Positions 23,032-36,059 of a stretch of 64,000 bases of DNA are shown piece by piece. Position numbers and translations under genes: made by a program. How positions within the stretch are numbered: the first letter of the stretch is position 1; each line of letters opens with the position of its first letter. This DNA is from Dryomyza anilis (Eukaryota > Arthropoda > Insecta > Diptera > Dryomyzidae), in NCBI GenBank assembly GCA_951804985.1, contig OX638132.1:103158026-103222025 (forward strand). Reading direction: 5' to 3'. The notes under the pieces were generated by a model. That model was not told the origin of the DNA, did not search any database, and worked only from the letters and a program-made list of their open reading frames with translations.

Positions 23032-24385
23032 AAGGTACAATTATTTTTTTTTTTAAATTTTTTATGCTTTTTATTGTTATTAGGCTTATAAAGTAGAATT
23101 CCTTATAAATAAACAACAGTTTACATTATGTGTGGTTTCATAGAAAAACATTAAAACAGGAAATGCATTAAACACACAGCCAAGTTACATCGTATAGCAA
23201 AGGTACCTACCTAAGACTCGGAATAAATTGACATCGGGTAGCACCTACTTGGACACACAGCTGCGTCACTGGGTAGGTACTGCATACGACAGCCAGCTAG
23301 CGAGCCAGCGTTGCACTACTTAAGCAACACTCAGTTGGTTTTCATTATACGGTTGTTAACTTCTGCTCCATTGACCCCTAATTAGATATGGCTTTTGCGG
23401 GTAATAGGTATTTTTAAAATGCATTTTTCAAAGTTTTAAAAGTACTATGCGATTATAATTTAAGCAGCAGCATTTTTTTTTATTATTTAATCTGCATTTT
23501 ATAAAAGCAATTAGAAATTATTAGAATTAAGTAATTCCAAGTTATTTCTTGTAATTTGTAACAAATCTTTTAATTACCGTTTGAATCCACTCAATGAAAA
23601 ACGTTTACCTTGTATTACAGCACCAGAATTCTTTTCCCATCATGCAACCACTCATATTTTCCTCACTAATATAAATATTCATATGAATTTAGCACTATTT
23701 TTTGTATTCAATTGTTTTACACGCAAGTACCACATTCCACTCGTGCATTTTATGCCATTTGCAACATCCTGTCATCCTTTTACGCACCATGTCAGACACA
23801 TCTTCGCACCGTCATCGATCGTCATTTGTTCGTTCGTTTGTATTTATCGCTCCATTTCTAATCGTTCGCTCCTATAAGAGATTCCAACGAGATTCTCTGG
23901 GGAATGATTTAATTTCGTTGCCTTATTTGGCGCAAAATTCTACAATGATTAACGCGCCAATTGAAGTGCTTCGATTCGAAACGATTTGTAAGGTTATACA
24001 TTTTTTTTTGTTCACAAACAATTTAAATTTGAACAAAAATTACATGTTTTCGAACATAAAAATTTAAATTAGTCAATTTCCAAAAATTTTATAAAAAAAA
24101 CAAATTAAAAAAAAAATATATTCACTGAAAATCAAGATTTCACAAAATTTAGATAAATTCGATTCAATTTAATATTTGAATTAAAAAAATTAAAATATTC
24201 TACAAACTAATCAAATAAATAATGAAAATAAAATTTACGTTTCATCAAAAATTCATTAAATATTAAAAATTTATAAAAACTCAAAATGTCCATATTAATT
24301 CACAATTCACTCGCAAGTACTCTGGGACTAATTTCTACCAGTGTAAATAAAAAAAATACTCACATCAACAAAATAATTAAAAAAA
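23032..24385. other. Intergenic DNA, no confirmed gene
   Basis: Two overlapping plus-strand open frames (23581-24067) have biased hydrophobic composition and no recognisable domain. A GC-richer stretch at 23200-23380 includes TCAGTTGG, an initiator-like sequence, but there is no gene to attach it to. Confidence 0.35.
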
Positions 24386-25197
24386 AGTTGGGAAAGTCAC
24401 ATGGGGCTGATTTTTATAGTCGGTCGGGCTCGACTATGGAATACCCTACACCTTTGGTGGGGATATAAATGTGGGATATTTAATTGCATACCTTAATTTT
24501 AAAGTTTTTAATTATGCTGAACCTCCCCACCCTCAGAATATTATTCATATATCAGAAATTTATGTCTTATATCCCCATAAATTAAAAAATGTATAAAAAA
24601 GTATAAAAAAACTAAAAAAAAAAAATTTGAAAAATATAATTGGGCTGACCACGCCTATATTTAAAATTTTTAAAGGCTAATATTTCATAGATTTGATTTT
24701 AATAATTTACGGATCAAACTTCCACTATGAAAAACCGGGAAATAATGAAAAAAAAGTGGGCGTATCACGGACCACGTGGGCGTATCATGGACCACATATA
24801 ATAATACGTTTCTATAATACGTTTTAAATTTTATAACTATACCTTGAATACTTTTCGAGTTATTAGTTCCGAAAAAGTTATATAAAAGTGACTTGTATGG
24901 GAGGTGGGCGTGTCCGTTGACCGATTTGGCTCATTTTCAAACTCAGTTCCTACTTTTGGCTAAAATATATTGAGACGAAATTCTGATCAGTATTTCTCAA
25001 GTTATTCTGTATTCGGACAGCAAGACAGCAAGACGGGCAGACAGAGAGACAGACAGACAGACGGACATGGCTAAACGGACTCGGGTAGTGATGCTGATCA
25101 AGAATATATATACTTTTCCATACCGGACACGCCTCCTAAGGGGCGTTACAATATAAGCACAAAGTTAATATACCCTGTACCCTCATAGGGTATAAAA
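24386..25197 (+). mobile_element. DINE-1/Helentron-like non-autonomous element, copy 1
   Basis: Begins AGTTGGGAAAGTCACATGGG. Then comes a hairpin-forming TAGTCGGTCGGGCTCGACTA, ATACCCTACACC, a body with GTGGGCGTATC/GGTGGGCGTGTCC words, a short GACA microsatellite (25045-25063), CTCGGGTAGTGATGCTGATC, AAGAATATATATACTTTTCC, and the end CCCTCATAGGGTATAAAAA. This layout (end hairpins, GTCY microsatellite, the TTGATCAGCAT block) is that of DINE-1, known in Drosophila as non-autonomous Helentron rolling-circle elements. A second copy lies at 49128 in reverse. Confidence 0.7.
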
Positions 25198-25227
25198 ATG
25201 CAAAAAATAAACATTTTTTGGTGTAGA

Positions 25228-25565
25228 ATTGTAGGTTAGGTTAGGTAGTGAGGATGTTGGCAATGCAAAACTATTTAAAGATATTTGACACTTGCCAACC
25301 CACTGAGACCATTTTAGGCCCATTGTGTTTCCTCTGTTTTATTTTATATATACAATGTTAATTTTATATATTCCATTTTAATCACTTTTTTTTTTCTTAA
25401 GAATATGGGTTACGAATGGTTTCGTGTCTTCCCTCCTTTTGGGGCCATCCTGATGCCCTAACGAACTTCATTATCTGCATTGGATGCGCTGTTGAATTGT
25501 AAAAATATATGTTAAATTTGGAGTATAGTTGGATATATCTATCCCGAAAACTGAACCAACGAAGT
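25228..25565. repeat. Possible repeat fragment starting GGTTAGGTTAGG
   Basis: GTAGGTTAGGTTAGGTAGTGAGG followed by moderately GC-rich non-coding text (CTTGCCAACCCACTGAGACC, CCTCCTTTTGGGGCCATCC). It looks like a dispersed repeat because of its anomalous composition, but there is no second full copy in the window to prove it. Confidence 0.3.
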
Positions 25566-25921
25566 CCTCTGAAGCAAAACAGTAATCGGGATATTCTTTA
25601 TAATTATTGAAGTCTTCCTTATCTTTTTAATGTGGGGCCAAATGATTTCAAAATTGACTTTGGAAAGACGTAGCTTTAAAACAAAATATGATAAAGCGAC
25701 TAAACAGAAACCAATACATACAGTGATATAATTTTATAAATTTGTTCAATATAAATAATTTGAATATGCCATAATGGTACTTCAACTGGAGTACGCCTAC
25801 ACGCAGAGAAAAAACATGGTTGTGGTGTACATATTTGAAGAGCATCATACTATGATTGGGGGTTATGGTTTTGGAAATCATATAATTTGTCTAATATTAT
25901 CCTCAGTGACAATAGTACGAT

Positions 25922-26195
25922 TTTCTACAACCATACCATGGTCCTCAGCCGATTTCACACAACCATACTGTGGTTGTCAGTGACCATACTCTGGTTGTCA
26001 GTGAACATACTATGGTTGTCAGTGACCATACTATGGTTGTGAGTGACAATATTATGGTTGTCAGTGACCATAGTATGGTAGGCAGTGACCATACTATGGT
26101 TGTCAGTGATCATAGTATGATTCCACGCAACCATACTAAGGTTGTCAGTAATCGTATTTCAATTTCATACAACCATACTATGGTCCTACGTTACC
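25922..26195. repeat. 21-bp tandem array with ACCATAcTATGGT dyads
   Basis: About ten units of 21 bp combining CCATACTATGG with TTGTCAGTGA, with base changes. Each unit contains the near-palindrome ACCATA-C-TATGGT. In one frame the array translates to a VVSDHTM heptad repeat, which is a by-product of the 21-bp period and not evidence of a protein. Confidence 0.8.
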
Positions 26196-26616
26196 AGTAA
26201 TCAAATTTTTATATTATGATTATCCTAAATTCCTGAAAAAGCGGATTGAAAAGAAATTATAAATAAGACACATGTTTTTATCGTGCACAAGAACTTTCGT
26301 GTAAAGTACAGCGTCACCGTCATTAAGTTGACAACGCGAGCACACGATTGATCACTGAAATTTGTTATACACATTTGGGTTCAAGATCTTCTTCTACAAC
26401 AGTTATCATTATTATTTTTAACGTGCATGATCAAATTCTCATCGGGTTGTTTGACTTTGCCGTGTTTACCCTAGAATTAGCTGTTAGAACCCGAGAAAAA
26501 AGTATTTTATTAATAAAAACCCGAAAACATAACATTTTTGACACTAAAACGTTCAAGAATATACAAAATTATTATTATTATTTGATGTAATATTAAATAT
26601 TTAAATATATATATTA

Positions 26617-26924
26617 ATAATAATAATAGTTTGGCGCTACAGTCCTGTATAGAACTTCGGCCGAGCTCTCTCACCATTTTGAGCTGTGCGTGTTATATTT
26701 GTACTCAAAGTGGTGGGACCTACAGTTTATTGCCGAATCCGAACGGCGGGTGAGAGCTTTTTCATAGGCAATGGTTTTACTCTCGTAGGTTTGCCATTTA
26801 CTGACGAGAGGTAGCGCGGTATAGAAAAATGTTTCTATGAAAAGATGTTGTTAGCCCCAGTCCAGGCTTGAACCGGGGACCTTTCGGCTCTCAGTCCAAC
26901 GCACTAACCACTGAGCTACCGCGG
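26617..26924 (-). mobile_element. tRNA-derived SINE, copy 1
   Basis: On the minus strand the head reads GCGGTAGCTCAGTGGTTAG (box A) and, about 40 bases on, CCCCGGTTCAAGCCTGG (box B). Then follow a conserved body (CATTTACTG, AACGGCGGGTGAGAGC in plus orientation) and a (TATTATT)n tail at the left end. ATATTA flanks both sides (26611-26616 and 26925-26930), possibly a longer imperfect target duplication. Three copies in this window share the whole structure, all in the same orientation. Confidence 0.85.
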
Positions 26925-26930
26925 ATATTA

Positions 26931-27850
26931 GAATAGAATATAATTGAATTTCATTATATGTTGTACTCAATTGGGACATTCCCCGATAATAAATTCATTA
27001 CAAGGATCAAATAAAATAGCTTTGATATGAATCATTTTCTGTTTAGATAATGTAAATCCTTCTATGGTGAGAATGATATGGACTTGACAAGACAGTGTTC
27101 ATATTTAGTCTAATAGGGTGTACCCGAAGAAAACCCAAATAATTTTCCGATGGTGTATCGGGAAAATTTTTACTAGGGTAATATGCAATTAATATCTATT
27201 CAGATCTTTTTTCTCCGTGAACATTTTTTTTCTCTTTTGAGAGAAAAATCTCTCGCGATGAAATTTTGTGTTTTAATTGTGTGCTTTATGTATATAAATA
27301 AACTCTTTTACTATTTTAATGTATTTAATTCATTTCACTAAATAAATTAAATTAATTTTACCTATTTACAAGAATTTATCAGAAAAAATGTAAAGGGATT
27401 ATGAGAGAAATAGTTAGAAATTGAGGTACCGAGAGAATTTGAAGGATTTTGCGGGAAATTGTGAGAACTTTGGAAGAATTGTATAAGGAGCAAAAGGTAT
27501 TTCGTGTGAGAATTTCATCTGTCGAAGCTGCTTGCGTCTGGTACCAACCAACATATCGGACCTTTTTTCTGGGTGTATACAGTCTAAATATCGTAAAAAT
27601 TAAAAGAATCTATTAAAAAAAAATAAAAAATAAACCTGAACATAGAAGACTAAATTTTAAGTACAGCCAATGTTTGGATAGAGTTCATATCTGCCAAAGA
27701 ACTCTGTCGATCACAAATTAATTCTCAATTTCAATGCAAAATTAAACAATTTAATTCTAGCTACACTATTCCCTCGTGTAATTCAGCAAAGCATCCATGA
27801 AATGCGATTATCTAAATTGTCGATATTAAGCATTAAGTTGAGCTGTTCGC
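26931..27850. other. AT-rich DNA with a CCCTAGTA-family end
   Basis: 27115-27175 contains CCGATGGTGTATCGG, a 5-bp stem, next to AAAATTTTTACTAGGGT. This resembles the terminus of the element at 53443. Otherwise nothing recognised. Confidence 0.4.
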
Positions 27851-28930
27851 GGATATCGGCTGCTGCTGCTGTAATGAAAACATCCATTCGCTGAAATGGC
27901 CAGATGATCGTGCTGAGTGCTGAATGGTGAGTGTAGTACTTTGGAGTGGAGTGGCGAAGCACAGTGTTAACTCACGTGACATGTGAATGCGTTCGAGATG
28001 CAATGGAACGAGTGCGATCGACTACCATTCGGGCAACTATGTCGAAGGGACGGACGTGCGAATGGACGTACGGACGAACGTTTAGTACGTACGGAGTGTG
28101 TGCCTGCGCAGCTGATTACCACTCATAGATAAAACGAGATCCTGTGGAGGCAGCCGTGGCTCCATTCGCAGATATCGAACAAATTTCTTTTGGCCAGAAA
28201 AGTAGAAAATATGTTTGAACTGCATTTGTCGAGAATTGCATGCTGCTGTTGCTGCCGCTGTGTCGATGATCGCATCGAAGTTAAGTACCAACGTCTCGGG
28301 GATCGTTTGAAGAATGGGTGCCAAATGGGGGGCTACACGCGGTGCGGCGGACGTGCGATTGCAAACCTTAACAGAACGAAGGAGCAACATAAGTAGCAAC
28401 ACAATGAATTTGCTCGCATGGCTGCTTTTATGGAGTTAATTGGATTTTACTTGTCGATCATTGATTTTTAAATTATTGATGGAAATAATCGCACATCTCT
28501 TGCTGCGACTGTGCGATGGACAATCGCAATCGCAAACGTACGCATGCAGGTGCGCACACTGGGGGACGCACTCGCACTGGTCGGACGCACTGGTCGGAGA
28601 CATTAGTGCGAACTTGACGTTGATGGCGAAATGGATGGCAGCATGGAGCGCACGTACATGGTGACTGGATGAATGGCCAATTGCAGGTTGACGGCTGTTG
28701 TTGACGACGAAATGCGGTCGGGGTTGTAAAAAGCACGCATGGCAAATAAATAAACGCGATTTGAAGCAAATTGCTTTCGTATGATTCGGAATGGTTGGAA
28801 TGACAGGAAATGCTGTCTGCCAGTGGATTGACGAGCTGGAGTAAGCAGGAGTTGTTGTGGTGAGTGATCTGGTTGGGTGACTAACTGGTGTCGGCGTCGT
28901 CGCCATGATCTTCGTGACAACCAAGTGGGT
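27851..28930. other. GC-richer island, probable regulatory or intronic DNA
   Basis: Balanced base composition, overlapping open frames on both strands (28082-28402, 28436-28924) but no consistent codon pattern or recognisable domain. Rich in CGCAC and GCAATCGCA-like words. It resembles the unique, conserved non-coding blocks around fly developmental genes. This is inference only. Confidence 0.35.
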
Positions 28931-30719
28931 GTTGATGGAATTCGAATAAAGGTTCGGTTATTTTAGGGCATGTACGAACGAACTTACTCAAGATTTATTT
29001 GATATTATATATTATTTTATATATTATCATATATTAAGATTCCGATCGTTATATTTAGGATAGTTATTATGATGAACATGTTTGTATTCCATCAAAACGA
29101 TGAATTTGTGCTATACTTTTGAAAACTCCACTATATTGATGTGATGGGAAATGCAATTTGAGAGATCTCATCTTCCGAACAGCGGATAGTGGAACCATTG
29201 CCATTCAAGCCAATGTTTTGTATATTCGATGTTCACAGAGGGATTCGAAACTGGGACATTCCGGCATGCAGTACAAAACACTAATCACTTCTCCAATGAC
29301 TAAAACTAAAAAATATAGCAATGGCTAAATCGTTCTGGACATTTAATGTGACCGCCGCTCAAATGTGATAAATTTCTCGTAGGAACTATGTCTATTACGG
29401 GTTTCTAAGAGTATATCCCCGCCAGTAAAACTAGTCCAAAACTATTTTTTCACTGGTAGGGATTTTAAGAATAGATTCCTGCTAGTAAAACTAGTCAAGA
29501 ACTGGTCGGTTACTGGTAGGGAAATGCCCAGAAGAGTTTTTCTGGCGTTTCATCGTTTGTAAGATACTCGAAAAGTGACTAGTAAAACTGGCTGGATACT
29601 GGTAAGATACTGGTAGGAATTTGTACTTGGATATTCGATGTGTCAAAAGAAGTGGACAAGTGCCTCGGTTTCTAAAACGGTCTAAAACATCCTTCACTCC
29701 TGCTGATTTGCATCCTGTCTACACGACCTATATTTGGCTAATTTGGGCAGGTGCTTCAAAATCTTCTTTCTAGTTCCTGGATCGAATACAGCAATGATAT
29801 ATTTAATAGGGCATGAAATTATTTTCTTCTTCTTCTTCAGTTCCTTGAATCCCTAGCGGGACATAGGGCATCAAATGAAATTAATTTACCCTCTATAAAT
29901 TCTCTTGAGCATCGAAGAGCTGTGGGGTGTGTAAGCCTGTTTTATATGTATTACAATGAAAAGTGTTCGTAAGATATACTGTACTGATTCCACCAGGTTG
30001 AATGTTCTCACGATCTGTTCGGGCATAAAATTAATCCCACCCCTTCGTAGTCCACTCGGCTCCAAACAGAACCACGCATTACTGAGAGAATTCGTTCTTC
30101 AGTTGCACGATATGTTTGTGGAACAATCTCGCTGCGTCTGTTTCCCCCCACAATTTGATATTGGCAAATTTAAGACAAACATTCACCGAAACTAGGCTAT
30201 ATTTCACCCTCCCTTTAACATATCATCCTCTGCATTGATCAACACTAGGTATGGCATGAATCGGGGGCATCATCTGCAAGTTGGTTAGTTTTCTAAAAAA
30301 ATGTTGTCAATATAAAAAAGAAAGGTCTCTTCCTGACTAACAACTTCACCACAGACATAAAACCTTATCAAATATATTTAACCTAAAAAAAAATCCCGAA
30401 TTGTGTATCTAAAAAAAGCAAGATGTGATGTAAAATAAACGTGATGGAGATCCGAGATCAGCAAACGCGAATTACCCTACAACCGTTACGAAAACAAAAT
30501 GTGGATTATAATGTTTAGTTACACTGTGGTATTCTAAATTCCTAATTTTTATTATGAGTTCAGCTGATTTAGCAAGTATTTCTTAACTAGCTGATTTTAT
30601 GAACAGACGAAAATGAGCACCGCCTAAAACAGGTTCAACTGACAGATATAATGAGAAACTTCACTTCACTTGTCACAGTTTTTATAGAAATCATCAACTG
30701 TCACCCTACGCTAATCAAT
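28931..30719. other. AT-rich DNA with a short CTAGTAAAAC repeat patch
   Basis: 29410-29625 has several CCAGTAAAACTAG and ACTGGTAGGGA words in both orientations, including an inverted arrangement around 29422-29460. It is probably a small degenerate foldback. No gene recognised. Confidence 0.4.
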
Positions 30720-32180
30720 ACCAATACTGCAATTATCTGTCGCAATTGAGTTGCTGATTTCCCACATACGTTGCCGACAAGTCTGCCGAACAAATGAAGA
30801 GCAGCAGCAACAACGTTTGCAATTAATTCTTAACGGTAAACGTAATAAGCAACTAATGAATGTCAACACACAGATAACAAATGTCATTTGTGCTAAATAC
30901 CAATTGATTGATCGTTATCTGGCTGTAACAACAGCAGCAGCAGTTGCAGCAACTACAGCAAAAACAAAGCACTCGCATTTGGGTCTGGCAGTTGATGAGA
31001 GTCTTCATGTCTCAGTCGAGACAGCGCGATATACGGAGCAGCAACTCGAAATCATTCCCAGCACTACTGTTGAGGAGAGCCCAATCGAACACAACCGAAC
31101 CCAACCCATGGCAAGTGATCGACGACGGATGGATGGATGAATGTAACATTGGATGGATGGATCGAACGATCCACATTGTAACTCATATCGAAGACGTCAA
31201 TTGTGACAAAGTCGCAGACAGACAAATGACGTAGCAACCCCAAATCCATGTTGTTGATAACTGACAGTCGGACTGCGCCGTACGCCGCGCAGCAACAGCG
31301 TCCGAAGCAGAATTTGAAAGCAATATTTAGCTGCTGCGGCTGTCAAAAGAACGAGAAAAGAAAGAAAGTCGCCAAAGACGGGAGCCGTGGGCGCAGATTA
31401 GACGACGCAACTCTGCTCCGATTATGATGCTGCTACTTGTGATGCTTCGAAATTCGCTGCAACTGTTGCTGCTGCTACTGTGTTCGCTGCTTCTTTAGCC
31501 GCCGCGCGAAAGGCAATTATTTTTATTATATTGGAATTGATATCCTTTCAATCTCTTCTTCCAATTATCTTTGCATTCTGCGCGCGCAGCAACCGACCGA
31601 CCGATCGACGGAGCGAATAATTAGGTCCATGATTGACATGCGGGATAAGAAGACATACGCTTGGAATGCCATAGCAAATTATCGTGCGGCTACTGTGCTA
31701 CCGTAGGCTGCTGCTGCGGCGTAAATACAGCAGATTTCGGCACGATCCGTTGTTGCACTTGGCCACGGCATTTGGAGGCGACTTCGCGCATTGTTTTATC
31801 TGATGCTAAAGCAGATCGCGCCAACTCCGCTTGATGGCCGATCTTGTCGCAAAAGTCGCAAATCTGTGAGTTGTGTTGCGGAGACAATGGCCGCGGCTCA
31901 GGCGCTGCAGCTTTGGTCTGGTTGCCTGGTTGGTTGGTTAGTTGTTTTGACGCAAACAGTCCAATTACAATAATATAACTGTGCGCGGAAGATGCGATCG
32001 CATTGTCTCTGCAGTTGCTGCCTCCGATGTCGGTGCTGCTACGGACAGGGTAGTCGCGTTGAAGTCATCCATTGTTTGTGTCAACGATTAATTCGCGTAG
32101 CTACTTCGTCACTTACGCCTCTTCCTACGTACAACAAACAGGCAGAGCTGTGAAGTTGCTGCATCCATGGCGGAGGGGAA
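30720..32180. other. GC-richer island with CAG/CAA repeats
   Basis: Opa-type stretches at about 30800-30830 and 30930-30970. Several open frames, mostly repeat-driven. The minus-strand frames at 31690-31887 and 31965-32072 are treated separately. Tandem ATGGATGG words occur at 31129-31160. A regulatory island or long intron is the most likely reading. Confidence 0.35.
31690..32072 (-). other. Candidate coding segment(s), unconfirmed
   Basis: ATG at 32072 opens 35 codons (MDDFNATTLSVAAP at the start) ending in TAA at 31965. A second minus-strand frame is stop-free from about 32064 to 31690 and includes SQICDFCDKIGHQ and KTMREVASKCRGQ. Codon use looks protein-like in both, and they could be joined by a short intron or a frameshift. 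I found no splice pair that joins them in frame, and no family is recognised. A small ORF plus a chance frame is equally possible. Confidence 0.25.
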
Positions 32181-32439
32181 TGATATTGATGTAAGAGAGG
32201 CTATTTTTTGAAAAATCTCGTTTTCGAAATATTTCTGGAGCTTATTCGAGATATCGATGAAAATTTTAGCATGCTCAATTTTTTTCTCAAACTATTAATT
32301 GTTTAGAGAGTTATTTCGATCAAAAATCTCGAGAGGTCTCGATGGTATATTGGAAATAACTAAGATTGGAACTCTCGACGATATCCTGGATCGAATAGAT
32401 ATCTTGAATGTAATATCGGGACTCGTTTGATCGATATAT

Positions 32440-33900
32440 TCACAAGACATTTTTAGCATCTCATCAAGATTTTCAAAGCACCATTAAAACGCAACTGAAA
32501 CATTGTCCGAAAAGGGTAAAAGAAGAATCCTGTTTTTACAATTGTCAGGTTCTTGGGGTCGACTGAAAGTTTTCGGAAATGGGAGGCAATATGGAATCTC
32601 ATTAAATTATTAAAAAACCGGTATAGAACTCTTGCAATTCAGTTTAAAAAAGATAAAATCAAAAAAAAAACTCATGTGGTCGTTATATTGACAGAACGTA
32701 TAAATGAAATATTAACGAGACTAGTTTGGACGATATTTCGAAAACATATTTTTGGAGATTCGAGGTAATACTAAGGCCGTTTTCACCATCTTCGGATAAG
32801 CACTAACTGCCACATTAACTGAGAGTAACCCATAGAATGTATGAAATTGAAAAGCTTAACTAGACATTGTGAAAAAGTCATAACTTTCAAGAAGACATTT
32901 ATCCCATTAACACCCTACTGAAACATGGTAAAATCAGAAAACTGATTTTCAGCTTATCATGTTATACCAAGGTATACCAAAGGAAGTTATATTGACTCCA
33001 AAATTTTGGATATGCGAGAAATTGTGAAATTTTATTAAGTAATTAAAAATCGGTAAGGATCCCTCGTAAATTAGTCCTAAAAATGTAAAATCTGATAAAA
33101 TACCGTCGTAATATTGACATAACGTATAAATAGAAATAATAACGAGACTAATTTAGACGATATCTCGAAAATATATTTTTGGAGATTCATTTGGATATCA
33201 TGAAGACCTTAATCCCATTAATACTCTACTGAAACTTATCTGCAAAGGTAAAAGCAGAATCCTGTTTTGAAGCTTGTAATGTTCTTGACAGAGGGTATAC
33301 CAAAAATTTGAACGGGAGTAATATCGACGCCAAATTTTCGAAGATGAAATTTTGTTTAGTTATTAAAAAAAAAGTAGCAGATCTCTTGCAAATCAGTCCG
33401 AAAAGGTAAAATCTGAAAAAATAAAGTTCTGATATTGACAGAACCTATATCTAGAATTAATAGGACGATATCTCGACAACTTATTTTTGGAGATTCGAGG
33501 TAATATTAAATCTCAAGAAGACCCTAATCCCGTTAATACCCTACTTCTGTAAAAGTTACTCTACTGAAACTTGGCTGAAAAGGTAAGAGCAGAATCCTGT
33601 TTTGAAGCTTGAAATGTTCTTGATAGAGGGTATACCAAAAATTTTGAACGGGAGTAAAATTTTCAAAGATGCGAGGCTATATGAAATTTGATTTAGTTAT
33701 TAAAAAAACAGTAGCAGATATCTTGCAAATCAGTCCGAAAAGGTAAAATCTGAAAAAATAAAGTTCTGATTTTGACAGAACCTATATCTAGAATTAATTA
33801 CGAGACTAGATTTGACGATATCTCGACAACTTATTTTTGGAGATTCGAGATAATATTAAAACTCATTAAGTTTTAATAAATAGCAATCCCCATTGAAACC
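32440..33900. repeat. Tandem array of about 330-bp units
   Basis: About four diverged head-to-tail units. The marker AGCAGAATCCTGTTTTGAAGC occurs at 33253 and 33588 (period 335), with diverged matches near 32519 and 32927. Other shared blocks are ACGATATCTCGACAACTT, TTTTTGGAGATTCG and GGTATACCAAA. It is a satellite-like, non-coding array. Confidence 0.75.
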
Positions 33901-33989
33901 AAAACTACTTGGAAAAGACGTTGTCAAAATATTCTGAGGAATTCCGACAAATTTCCGACATCCATTGATATATTCAGGCACCAAAAACT

Positions 33990-35120
33990 CTAATACTGAC
34001 TCGACATTTTATCTTTTATCACTGAATTTGGCGACTAACTTTAAATGCTTCGCTTCGTCACTCTCTTCATCACTAGGGATGGCCGGAAGGCATGTGTCGC
34101 TCGCTGACTGGCATCGAATGTGCGCAATGTCCCCAGGACAATAAAACTACCAATGACAACAGCAACAACAACAAAAACAATAACAACTGTTGATAATGCT
34201 GGCCGATTAAGTTCCTATTGCGCCAAACAAAAGCCCTGCAAGACACAGACACTTTTAGCAGATTCACCCGAAGCAACAGTGTCAGCAATTTTTCGCAGAA
34301 GCCTTCGTCTGCTGTTGGCTGCCTGACTGCGGGCCGATCTTTATTGCCAGATTGGTTTATTTATAATAATTAGGAGTGTTTTTCGCGTTTAACACAGGCA
34401 GAGGAGGCACAGGCTGCGGGCCAATTCCAGCAGCTTATCGTCCAAAAGGTTGGACAGCAGCAGCAGTTGCTGCTACAGCCACAAGTGCAACAATGCAATA
34501 TCAGATGCCATTTAGTGGTCTTGCAGTGGCTACTGTGCTTCTTTGTGCGCTCTGTGTGCCCACGGTATGCAGGTCCTGAACACTACTACGCGGTGCTCGT
34601 AAATTCTTAAAGTTCGCACCTCTCTGTTTGTGCGGTGCGCGCGATGCCAATCGATTGATTTCTTCTTCTGCATGTGCTTCTTCTTCTTACTCTTTTACTT
34701 CGACGCACGGCAAACGCAGTCACAATCGCAATCGCATGCGTTTGCGTTAATAAATTTGCCGCATTTACCATTTACATCGCGCAGTTTATTAAGTAACTTC
34801 AATTTGCGTTCCAATTACGCGTTGTCCGCCCTCCGCGCTGGATGCCTTGGTCGCCACCATCGCATCGCATCGCCTCGGCGCAGTATTGATTGCTTTATAA
34901 TTATAATTGCTCTGGGAGAGGCGTTCGGGAGGCGTTGTGGGCTGTGATGGCGCAATTTATTGCGACGATTTATCGGTCCGCACTGGAATTGCATTTGGAT
35001 TTGGATTCGAAAGTGGTGCTGCTGTGCGAATGTTGGTCGCGAATGAATTCGACTTGGCGCAGTTTATTTGTATGAGAAATTGCTCAATTATGAATTGGAT
35101 TGAGCGATTAAATTAATCGA
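33990..35120. other. GC-richer island with opa-type repeats
   Basis: CAACAGCAACAACAACAAA at about 34158 and GCAGCAGCAGTTGCTGC at about 34457. Open frames on both strands are driven by the repeat and by balanced composition. No domain recognised. Confidence 0.35.
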
Positions 35121-36059
35121 TGATTAAATTGCGAGATATGACGTGTTTATGGCATGAGTGGACCTGCATATGTGGAAATAATATCCTGCGCACTAGATTG
35201 CAGACGAAACAGGATTTCAATTCAAGTCAATTTTCTTTATTGCAATATTACTCTTGTTTTTATGAAATGTGTTGAGAGATTTGGTGCAGGATGTCTATTT
35301 CTTTATAATAAACATATCACTGTTCTCTGAGTGGCCCCTTCGGTTTAAGGGCGGTAATTGAGATTGTAATACATTTAGTTACGAAAACATGTTCCAACTT
35401 TGGCATGGATTATTGGAAGAGTCGATGAAAACGAAGTATAGTCCATCTATTGCAACGCTATGGATTAAATGGTTACTTTGTAAAAGGTCCACTGTGATTC
35501 CCTTCTTATGGAGTATCAGAACCAATTACATTAATTACGACTGATTACCAGTTCGAACTGTTGATGAACCGTAGTACATCTTTCGATACTGTTTCCGCAC
35601 AGTAACAAATTTTACAAAAAAATTAACCGAAAAAAAATGTATCGGACAAAAAAATTTGTTCCGAAAAATAAATTCGGAAAAAAAAAAATCGATACATTTT
35701 TTTTTTGAAAAAGCAAAAAAAAGAAAATATTTCGAAAACAAATGTTTCGAAAAAAAAATTTCAGAATTTTTTTTTTAATATATTTTTTATAAATATAACT
35801 TTTTAATAAAATGAGGGCGTTTTACATATTTCTAATTGTTGATAGTGTCGTTATGTCGGCTATGCTTATCCGTGGAGGTGCCAGTGCGAACCATTTTTAA
35901 GTCAATTCCTTCTATGTCCGGGAACCCTGCAGAGTCAGGTTGGGTGGTGTCCTTTGGATAATAAGGCTTTCCAACAGTTTGGTACTGTTCTGCATTTAAT
36001 TGTGTGGGAGATTAAGGGTTTTATGGCTGCTAGGTTATCTATGAAGATGGAAGATATTT
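35121..36059. other. AT-rich DNA with A/T-run low complexity
   Basis: 35620-35765 is dominated by A-runs with TTCGAAAA, TTCCGAAAA and TATCGATACA-type words in both orientations. No gene recognised. Confidence 0.4.

Noticed and set aside
23581..24067. Overlapping plus-strand frames of 98 and 121 codons
   Set aside because: Composition (His, Phe, Ser rich) follows local base bias. The second frame runs into AT-rich low-complexity sequence.
25970..26200. Open frame encoding VVSDHTM heptads
   Set aside because: The 21-bp tandem unit is a multiple of three, so any stop-free frame gives a heptad protein. No start context, and no codon bias independent of the repeat.
26860..26924. Minus-strand tRNA-like sequence, also at 43640 and 48005
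   Set aside because: It has box A and box B, but the acceptor and T stems do not close and a conserved non-tRNA body with a TATTATT tail follows. These are SINE heads, not tRNA genes.
34376..35116. Several plus-strand frames of 60-105 codons
   Set aside because: They overlap one another in different frames within an opa-rich island and lack motifs.
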